Assembly (NCBI GenBank): GCA_026315105.1
Contig: CM048755.1
Coordinates: 210,478,333 to 210,542,332, forward strand
Direction of reading: 5' to 3'
DNA: 64,000 nt
Source: Locusta migratoria
Lineage: Eukaryota; Arthropoda; Insecta; Orthoptera; Acrididae
Part shown: positions 57,201-64,000 of the stretch, in pieces
How the letters are laid out: each line of letters starts with the position of its first letter
Numbering within the stretch: the stretch's first letter is position 1
The notes under the pieces: generated by a model
Told to the model about the DNA's origin: nothing
Database searches by the model: none
What the model saw: only the letters and a program-made list of their open reading frames with translations
Position numbers and translations under genes: made by a program

Positions 57201-58237
57201 TACGCGCAGTGTTGCCAGATGACTGTTGGGCGAAGTCGCCACTTGGCTCACTTCTGTAGCCAATGTCGCCGATTTCGTACTTCTGTTTTCACGCTGTTCA
57301 CGACAGAAACCATTCAACTACATCATTGTCGCGAATCAGTCATTATACATTCAGGCGCGTTACTGTGTTCCTTCCAATTCACAAATGGCAAGTCTTTTCA
57401 CTGAATTTCTAATGCTTCTAAATCTGAAAATTTTTCTGAAATAAATTAAGGAGAATATAAATATATTATTGCGTATTTCAGTAACGTACTATTAATGATT
57501 GCTGTAACTGTGAAGGTGCAAAGTTCTGTAACAGTTTTAATTGATACAGATTGTTGGGTAACCGTAGAATCATTTCTTCACACAACTAAAACTGCAACAT
57601 CTATGTTTAATAGTTTCCAGTTTCTGACTTGATACTTTTCCCTTCATTGCTCGCCGATGAAAACTAAATCCAAAATGAACAGAATTCAGAGGAAGAAATG
57701 CTAAAGGATTTTTAAAGCTGATTTACTGTGCCTCCTTGTGAAACAAATTGTGAAATGGGCTGCAGTAGATTTGATATTAAAAAGAGGTGAATTGCACGTA
57801 AAAGGAAATGTCGTCAACTGTTTAAATTTCGGCTAGCTGCCGTAACATTTAAATTCATCTGGAACCGTCTGAAATAGGCGGATTCAAATATTATGTATAA
57901 AATGGAAATGTGTTTTCATTGTTTGCAGACGGCTTCCCTTTCTATGTATAATTAAAGGCAATTGCCTTCAGTTTACATTATCGACTTCAGCTATTATAAC
58001 ATGCGGCATTCCCTTAAAGCCTTCATATTCGGACTACCGGTATGAATGGTTTCCACAAATTGAGAGAATTGCAATAATTACTTCATTAATTAATGTCAAG
58101 GAGCTAGTTCAGTACACTATATTGTATTAATAAACGAGAAAAAGTAAAATTTGTTGTCTGAACTGACAGCTTCGAGCATGTTAAATTGAAATTTGAAGTG
58201 ATTTAGACGCAAAGCACAGAAAAAATAGAATATTTAA
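57201..58237. other. Non-coding; possible ends of an unclassified transposon
   Basis: GTGTTGCCAGATGACTGTTG at about 57210 and, reversed, TGGTTTCCAGATTGGGCGAT at about 58565 are weakly similar inverted ends of the hAT kind. No transposase lies between them. Confidence 0.25.
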
Positions 58238-58361
58238 GCCGGTCGGCAGTGCCCGTGCCTATTAAGGCGTCATGACAGGGTGCGCGAGGGCGCTGCCACC
58301 GGGTCTTCGAATTCACCTTTGGGCATGGATGTTGTGTTCGTCCGTAGGTTAAGCTAGTTTG
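58238..58361 (+). repeat. Diverged tRNA-derived SINE
   Basis: GCCGGTCGGCAGTGCCCGTG is followed by an AGGCGTCATGACAGGGTGCG block, a box B-like GGGTCTTCGAATTCACC and the body GGGCATGGATGTTGTGTTCG. Its order matches the SINE family at 60754, with many substitutions. The 3' hairpin is absent. Confidence 0.55.
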
Positions 58362-58609
58362 TTACATGAATTAGATGTAGATCGTCGTTACATAACCAAA
58401 GCAGTCGGAAAGCTACGGAAAGCATTTGAAAAGAATTACGTAGCCCAAAGTCGCGGGTTTTTGGAAGAACTATAGCCCAAATGGCGATAGTCGCATTAGC
58501 TTCTTAAAATGTCGCCAAATTCAAATTCTGGTAGCCCAAATGGCAACATATCGCCCAATCTGGAAACCATGAGCAGGCGGACTGTTGTCAGTGCCGACAA
58601 CTCACTCTG

Positions 58610-58660
58610 TTGTTGGTTTTTGAGGGGACTAAACAGCTAGGTCATCGGTCCCACAACTCA
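58610..58660 (-). repeat. LINE/SINE 3'-terminal hairpin, copy 3
   Basis: On the plus strand GGGAC (58625-58629) pairs with GTCCC (58648-58652) around TAAACAGCTAGGTCATCG. In minus sense the hairpin is followed by TCAAAAACCAACAACAGAG. CACAACTCACTCT lies on both sides (ACAACTCACTCTGTTG / ACAACTCACTCTCGC), a direct repeat that may be the target duplication. Confidence 0.65.
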
Positions 58661-59188
58661 CTCTCGCTAAATTACTGCGCTGTTGGCTCGTTGCTCCGTA
58701 CCGATCAGCTTCATTTCGTCGGTAGCCCGGTCAAAGAAGGAAAATATGTTAGTGTCTGGCCACGAAAAAGTAATAAGTAAATCGACATCTTCGCTTATTA
58801 TCATGACAGTGGGGTAGAAGGCAGCGTCTTGAATGCACAGTTTACTATTGTGACAAAGTAACCATATTTTCTCTTCTTCTTGCACGAATTTCAGAATGCA
58901 GTTGGTTACAGCACTTCATTGGGATCTGTGATTACGGAGCACACCCTGGGGGAGTTCACTACACCAATAGTTAAGCGGGGTTGACACAGACACGAATCGT
59001 TGCTCGCGTGAACCACCAAAATCTCAACTGGCGCACGTAGAAACGAAAGTTGAGGTCGGATTTACTTACTCGCGCAAGTTGTCTTCCCCCACTACTTTAA
59101 CGTCGTTTCCGAAAGATGGGTGTTACAGTCGAATAGCTTGTTTATAGTGTGTGTCTACGTTTGCTTGTTGTACCTCGAGTATACTTTG

Positions 59189-59386
59189 AAATGTTCAAAT
59201 GTTTGTAGGGCTTATGGGACTTAACTACGGGGTCATCAGTCCCTAAACTTACAAACTACCTATGAACTAGCTACTATTAAGGACGGCACAAATATCCATG
59301 CCCGAGGGGGGATTCGAACCCCCGACTGTAGTGGCCGTGCAGACCATGACTGGCGCGCCGCAGTCCCCTCGGCCACCGCGGCCGGC
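59189..59386 (-). mobile_element. tRNA-derived SINE, copy C
   Basis: It is well preserved: in minus sense GCCGGCCGCGGTGGCCGAGG is the head, GGGGGTTCGAATCCCCC the T-arm, and GGGACTGATGACCCCGTAGT the start of the 3' hairpin. The target duplication is short or decayed (AGTAT on both sides). It lies inside the Harbinger element. Confidence 0.85.
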
Positions 59387-59412
59387 AGTATTATTTGTTT
59401 CTGAGTTAAGAA

Positions 59413-59694
59413 TGATGGCAGTTGCTAAAAAGTGGCCGTTGCAATATACAGTTCAATTTCTGGAACTATATGAAGAGCATCCATGTCTGTAGAACATACA
59501 TCTGCCAAGTGTAGCATAACAGCCTTTAAAATACTGATTAAAAACAGACAACAAATTACCTTCAGATGCACTTCTAATGCCTCTTATATTGCATCCAGCA
59601 CTCCAGGCATTAAGTTGGATATGGTGGACTTAGGAAGGCGATACGTATATTGCAGTGAGGAAATGAACCGCCAGAAGCAAGATACCTCAAAGTG
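59413..59694 (+). pseudogene. MADF-domain protein relic of Harbinger element
   Basis: The frame reads MAVAKKWPLQYTVQFLELYE, then EHPCL, the first helix of a MADF (Myb/SANT-like) DNA-binding domain. After a frame change (about 59485) no clear second half follows. Harbinger elements commonly encode such a helper DNA-binding protein beside the transposase. Only about a third of the domain can be read. Confidence 0.5.
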
Positions 59695-59885
59695 ACTTGT
59701 AACTTTAAATGAGCAGGAATAGCAGCCCTCATTAGAGATTTCTTTCTTTGAATAGAAGGCCCTACTAGTCTTAATAAATTTTCAAAATTGGTTACGTTTA
59801 TCCTAAAATGATTTTCAAAGGACGCTTCATCCTCGTTTTCCAGTTCCCTGATCAACACCGTTGACGCCCCCAAGTCATTCCTCCT
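59640..59885 (-). pseudogene. HARBI1-like transposase relic, N-terminal part
   Basis: Minus-strand residues include ASFENHFRINVTNFENLLRL, VGPSIQRKKSLMRAAIPAHL and LQVTLRYLASGGSF. This matches the start of Harbinger transposases (F.RM....F..LL..V.P.I.......R.AI....RL...LR.LA.G.SF). The catalytic DDE region is missing. The apparent N-terminus of the open frame (59930-59886) is only the antisense of the duplicated MADF start, so it is not a true N-terminus. Confidence 0.7.
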
Positions 59886-60162
59886 TGCAATATACAGTTC
59901 AATTTCTGGAACTATATGAAGAGCATCCATGCGTATCCAACATTTGCGTCATCTCTTCTTTCTGATTAAACATTCTGTGATCTTCTGGATGGAAAATAAA
60001 GCCACTTCTCGGAGGCCTTCACTAAGCACATTAGTTGGCGCCATGTTTAAAAGCTACATTGGACTTGCATGGACTCAAAATTTCCACGCTCATGTGAACG
60101 GTTACTTGCGCAAGTTGAAGTCCATTGGCGCACATAAACATGATCGTGTCAACCCTCTTTTA

Positions 60163-60488
60163 CCATAATAATATCGTTCTGTACTAATACATTATAGAGA
60201 CTTAATATTCAAATGTGGTCACACCGAGTATTGTCAAACACACTGCTAGTATTTCAGCGCCATTCACTGTTATTTCGCAAAGATTGTCAGCCATCTCAGC
60301 TCCAACTTCAACCCACAACACACCAACGGTGGCAGGATCCACGTCTTAGCGGACAAGCAATCGACTTTGTTATGTTTATATTCCGAGATGGGAATAATTT
60401 TTGAATTTCACTTTGTGTATTTGAGGTTTGTTGTTCAGGGTTCAACAAGTTAAAAGTCGGTACTTCTTCATTCAACTAAAAATTATAT
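60163..60488. other. No gene seen
   Basis: Short unassigned stretch to the right of the Harbinger element. Confidence 0.35.
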
Positions 60489-60572
60489 ACACTACAACGT
60501 CGATTATCCGAAGAAATTTGGGGACATGGATGTTCGGAAAATCGATTACTCGGATAATCGAACTGTACACTT
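60489..60572. repeat. Collapsed pogo/Tigger-like MITE
   Basis: ACGTCGATTATCCGAAGAAA at the left and CGGATAATCGAACTGT at the right are inverted Tigger-type ends (CAGTNNAACNTCGATTATCCG). Only about 45 bp lies between them, including GTTCGGAAAATCGATTACT. Confidence 0.6.
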
Positions 60573-60753
60573 CAATTTGCCAATAAGAATTACTATCCAG
60601 TAAATGTATTTATACAGTATTTGGAGGCGCGCGATGCTTCACACTGCGCCATGCGGCACGCTGCAACACTAGCAAGGCGCAGCTGTTGCTGTGTGCAGCT
60701 TTGATGCTGCCGCTATTTCTGCTGACAGAAGTGCCGATTGTTGGACACCGCGA

Positions 60754-60938
60754 GCCGGCCGCGGTGGCCGAGGGGACTGAGGCGCTTCAGTCACGGTCTG
60801 CACGGCCACTACGGTCGGGGGTTCGAAACCCCCCTCGGGCATGGATATTTGTGCCGTCCTTAGTCTTAGCGAGTACATAAGTAGTTTGTAAGCTTAGGGA
60901 CTGATGACCCCGTAGTTAAGTCCCATAAAAAAAAAAAA
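60754..60938 (+). mobile_element. tRNA-derived SINE, copy D (sense)
   Basis: The head is GCCGGCCGCGGTGGCCGAGG (box A TGGCCGAGGGG) and the T-arm with box B is TCGGGGGTTCGAAACCCCC; the long variable arm suggests a tRNA-Leu or tRNA-Ser ancestor. The body is GGCATGGATATTTGTGCCGT. The 3' hairpin GGGACT...AGTCCC (60897-60923) is followed by ATAAAAAAAAAAAA. It shows the full structure of the family. Confidence 0.9.
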
Positions 60939-61042
60939 ACCACCCATGCCCGAGGGGGGGGGGGGGGGTAGAAACCCCGACAGGGAACGGCCTCGCGCAT
61001 CGGAGCATAGCGCCTCAATGCGATCGGCCACTCCGCCGCGGC
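60939..61042 (-). repeat. Partial tRNA-like SINE head, reversed
   Basis: In minus sense GCCGCGGCGGAGTGGCCGAT starts a tRNA-Leu/Ser-like head and TCGGGGTTTCTACCCCC ends it, expanded by a poly-G/C tract. It abuts the A-tail of the SINE at 60754, as if one retroposon landed in the tail of another. Confidence 0.6.
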
Positions 61043-61639
61043 AACCAATGTTCCGCCACCCAGTGGCCTAGTGAGGCTATTGTGGGAAACTTGGTCTGCG
61101 GGCGGGGGAGATGATGAAAAGTAGGGTGGGAGAGTGAAAAAGTAAAATAAAAAAATTCGGCGTCGCTTACGGAGGTCAGGGGCCCCTTGAGCTCGGTGGT
61201 TCCGGGGCACTGCCCCGCCTAGCCCTGTCATTGCTACGCCACTAATAACAACCATTGTTTGAACTAAAATTAAGATATGTTAAGAAATACCAGAACACAC
61301 TGATAAATATGGCTATAAACCACACTTGTAGCTATTAGATCATGACCAATTTGCGATTTAACTTGCAGAGAAAAACACATGCACTGCACATAGTGGCTGT
61401 TCCTTGAGCACACACGTTAGGCTATTTCAGAACATCCTCGTTGGTAATGCGCAAACATCTGGTACAAGATGGTTGAACATCTTAAGCGCAGCTGTGGGAA
61501 AACTGTCCAGGGTCTTACCCAGATGCCCCCACACCCGAGATATTAGGTCCTGGATTCCATCCCCCCCCCCCCTCCCCCAGGGGCTCGCGGTTCCTTCGTG
61601 AGTACGTGCGTGGCGAGCACGGGGCCCCAAGCTAATGCA
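61043..61639. other. Repeat-derived, no gene
   Basis: The minus strand reads GTTATTAGTGGCGTAGCAAT, then GACAGGGCTAGGCGGGGCAG at about 61250-61210, a dispersed-repeat end also hinted at near 56727. The short frames here are Pro-rich artefacts of C-rich DNA. Confidence 0.35.
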
Positions 61640-61780
61640 GTCTTCCTTCCTTCTTTACTTCCCGGACTGCATTTCCTTTCCCCTCCCCTTCTTCCCTATC
61701 CTCACTCCTTCCCCTCCCAACCGGGGGACTGATAACGTCAATAGTTTAGTCCCCCTATCCCAACCAAACAACCCAGCCCT
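61640..61780 (+). repeat. LINE 3' end with terminal hairpin, copy 4
   Basis: GGGGGACT (61723-61730) pairs with AGTCCCCC (61748-61755) around GATAACGTCAATAGTTT, followed by the tail ATCCCAACCAAACAACCC. It is the reverse-orientation partner of 42845-42965 and shares its C/T-rich body (GCATTTCCTTTCCCCTCCCC). Confidence 0.7.
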
Positions 61781-63135
61781 CGTTTCCTAGTTCATTACCT
61801 ATTAAATATGGGTTTGCCATTTAATATTGGAATTAAATAGCTTTTATGTCATGTTTTGTAAATTGCTGGCCAAAAGTAATAATTTTTCACTCCACCCCCC
61901 CCCCCCCCCCGAAATTTCAATGACGCAGTTTGCGTCATGACACCCCCCCCCCACCCCCTGTGGGCACCACTGCTTTTACGTAAGTGACAGCTTGGAATGT
62001 CAATGTAATGTCAACCTTATTTCGTGTATTGTAGTTAAGAATCTAATGTCTCTTGAGGAAAACAGAAATATAACATTTGGCCTAGACAAATACACCGAAA
62101 ACTAGGGCTGCTAGAGATCTGTGTGTTATCTTGAGCGCAATACCGAAAAAAGGTTTCGGTTTGCCGATATATAGCGGAAGTGTCTTCCGTGCAGACATAT
62201 TTGTTAATTCATACGCTGGCCATGAAAGAATCTCATCTGGCTCGTTTCTTACAGTGAAAAATTATAGTAATTAAAATGTCATCGTCTACAACTTTATCCA
62301 TAATCAGTTCAATGTTTTGTTAAAGTAAACGTTATAAATAGGTAAATTACAAATTAGTTAATAGTAGTATGAAAAAGTGATAACTTGAACACATTGTTTC
62401 CTCTTGTGATTGAGCTCAAGTAACCTTGAATTACATTTCTAAAGTTCCAATGCGAAATCAATGTCGGCCCAAGTAGCCTGTAAAATACATTGAGCTACAA
62501 ACGTTTGTTACTGTTTGTAAAAATTACGTTATTAAACAGATTTCCAATAAGTGCCAAATAGAATACGAGGTTTCTCTCATGAAATGCACGGAATCAACAA
62601 AAATAGCCGGAAAATGGTCAACTTTCAACGATACTATGTTCTTTAAAACGCATTGTGGGGAAAATAAAAACTCCAGAATTTGTGGAGTAAAGTCTTTTTA
62701 CAGTCACTTTGAAGCACAACGTTAAATGATTAAAACTATCCGGAATTCTTCAAATATGTTCACTGTTTCTATGTCAATGTTTGTTACATACAATACCCAA
62801 ATGTTTCAACACAAAATGTGTTAACAATGCTTTGTAAAATATTTTCTATATTTGTGCTTCGAAACCAAAGAAACTTGCTTTGTATTTACTTTTTTCTTTT
62901 GTAACTAAGGCATTAGTCTAATACAAAAGTTCAGCCCTGACTCTCCCAAGCAGAACAGACGGAGATCAAATCATAGGAAAAAGAATTGGGCTTAAGTTAG
63001 CAACTGTAAAACCACCTTTACAACGAAAGGAACACAACCGAACGTGCAACAACAAATGAGAACCTTTTCTCACGTTAACGCTGCGTACACGTGCGTAAAT
63101 GGCGTTCAGTCATTCGCGGTTCGGATTCGTAGTTA
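61781..63135. other. No gene seen; one possible hAT-type end
   Basis: At about 61957-61975 CCCCTGTGGGCACCACTG could be a reversed CAGTGGTG hAT end, next to poly-C tracts at 61897 and 61944. The partner end was not found. The remainder is plain AT-rich DNA. Confidence 0.35.
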
Positions 63136-63647
63136 TTAAAGGGATGGGAAAAACCGACCTGTTAAAACCGATACCGGTATTTTAGTTTTGAATAACCGGT
63201 TTTTTCGGTATTTATTTGGTGTCGGTTGTAACCGGTGTCTTTAGTTATTGCCAAGAACCGGGTAAGAAAACCGGCACGACTCCTTTCTGACTGGTTCATA
63301 ATGTGTTTTTTGTAAATAATTTAAAAAAATTAAAACTAGTAGACCCTAATATTTAGGGCTATCCCTAAAATTTCCACTGCTGTGAAATATTAGGTCATCT
63401 CGATAACTAAGAAAAGCGATCAGTGTTAATTTAAAAACAATCCCGGCAGTCAGAAACGCTCAAAAAACGCGTAGCATAAGAACTTAAGGGCTAGTGCAGC
63501 TGTTGAGGCATCGATGCACCTGTTGCCGCGTGGCGTGGCCTATTAGACGACGCGCGTGAACCGGCAGTGTACAAGACTTGTCTCCGTCTGGTAATGCGAC
63601 AGTTCCTTGTTCCTTGCTGTCGTCGCCAGACATCGGTTGCGTCTTAA

Positions 63648-63833
63648 TTGGCACCAACCCGAGTGTGGAAGTACTTCACGAAGTACGGGAGCAGTTACGT
63701 CCGATGCTCCATTTGCTTTAAAAAGCTGAAAGCGGGTGGAGGTACTATAAAGATGCTGTGTCATTTAAGGAGAAAGCATCCAAAATGTTTCTTGGAAGGG
63801 AAGTTAAATTCGATTCATATACCTATTATGTAA
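63648..63833 (+). CDS. BED-type zinc finger of hAT transposase, partial
   Basis: The 61-codon frame MAPTRVWKYFTKYGSSYVRC, then SICFKKLKAGGGTIKMLCHL, RRKHP contains a complete BED finger: aromatic VWKYF at the start, C..C pair (CSIC), and H....H (HLRRKH) after the K....GGT spacer. This domain binds the hAT ends. The frame ends after the finger, as if at a splice donor (ATTATG|TAAGTT at 63832 is donor-like) or a truncation. The rest of the transposase is not in the window. A host ZBED gene is the alternative, but the nearby hAT-like end favours a transposon. Confidence 0.65.
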   Translation: MAPTRVWKYFTKYGSSYVRCSICFKKLKAGGGTIKMLCHLRRKHPKCFLEGKLNSIHIPIM

Positions 63834-63972
63834 GTTATGTACTATAAGCTTGGTATAATAACTTTTAATGTATTATCATATTGTTATGCTAACAAGTTTT
63901 ATTAATGTGATTCCTTGAAAGAGAGGGGCTTTTTTAATAAACAATATGGGTTTGGATAACATTGATCATGTG

Positions 63973-64000
63973 GTGCCTCACGAGGTAGCCGTGCGGTCTG
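63973..64000 (+). repeat. Start of a tRNA-derived SINE, cut by window edge
   Basis: TGCCTCACGAGGTAGCCGTG followed by CGGTCTG resembles the head of a tRNA-related SINE (box A-like GTAGCCGTGCGG). Only the first 28 bases are present. Confidence 0.5.

Larger units (their letters stand above)
58974..60159. mobile_element. PIF/Harbinger element, degenerate, with SINE inside
   Basis: The left end AGCGGGGTTGACACAGACAC and the right end reversed AAGAGGGTTGACACGATCAT are inverted. TTA flanks both (58971-58973, 60160-60162). Both the MADF-type and HARBI1-type relics typical of Harbinger elements lie inside, in convergent orientation. A SINE occupies 59189-59386, and a 47-bp direct repeat (59439-59485, 59885-59931) shows internal rearrangement. 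Confidence 0.7.
63136..64000 (+). mobile_element. 5' end of a hAT element (cut by window edge)
   Basis: TTAAAGGGATGGGAAAAACC near 63136, followed by repeated ACCGGT-containing motifs (ACCGATACCGGTATTTTAGT, AACCGGTTTTTTCGG), has the look of a hAT terminus with subterminal repeats. About 500 bp later a BED zinc finger follows, the usual first domain of hAT transposases. The catalytic part would lie beyond 64000. Confidence 0.55.

Overview
This is a eukaryotic, AT-rich, very repeat-dense window. It most likely comes from an orthopteran insect with a giant genome; a grasshopper of the Schistocerca type fits best. That is an inference from the style of the tRNA-derived SINEs, the LINE 3' ends and the very long introns, not from a database match. 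There are no operons, rRNA genes, CRISPR arrays or bacterial genes.

One host gene is supported: a minus-strand FBXO30/FBXO40-type F-box protein gene. Its coding exons are at 31387-31794 (TRAF-type zinc finger), 12956-13144, 12473-12559 and 6407-6995 (conserved C-terminal region and first half of the F-box). The splice phases agree from exon to exon. The rest of the F-box lies to the left of the window. A possible 5' untranslated exon ends at a strong donor at 55060. If it belongs to this gene, nearly the whole window from the left edge to about 55 kb is intron or transcription unit. The 87-nt exon at 12473-12559 looks like a tandem duplicate of the 3' part of its upstream neighbour.

Almost everything else is mobile DNA, often nested. 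0.7-6 kb: a PIF/Harbinger-like element (TSD TAA) holding a pogo/Tigger-like element (TSD TA), then a Tigger transposase relic. 8.5-11.5 kb: a gypsy pol relic and LINE pieces. 13.7-16.3 kb: an RNase-H-bearing LINE. 16.3-22.8 kb: a second PIF/Harbinger-like element (TSD TTA) that contains a nearly full-length but mutated CR1-like LINE. 23-29.9 kb: mostly featureless AT-rich intron. 30-31 kb: a mariner carrying a SINE. 32.6-38.6 kb: LINE remnants, including one with a perfect 70-bp inverted repeat at its ORF1/ORF2 junction. 39.3-40.3 kb: a long-TIR element. 44-52.8 kb: a mariner-like transposase gene apparently split by a hAT element, a Harbinger MITE, a palindromic retroposon and two LINEs, one inserted in the other. 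53-64 kb: a Mutator-like MITE, a Harbinger element with MADF and HARBI1-like relics, several SINEs, and the 5' end of a hAT element with a BED zinc finger.

The most interesting pattern crosses families. A 3'-terminal hairpin with a conserved loop and a covarying stem recurs in at least six unrelated-looking repeats and in the tRNA-derived SINE. It fits a reverse-transcriptase recognition hairpin shared by a LINE and its SINE partner.
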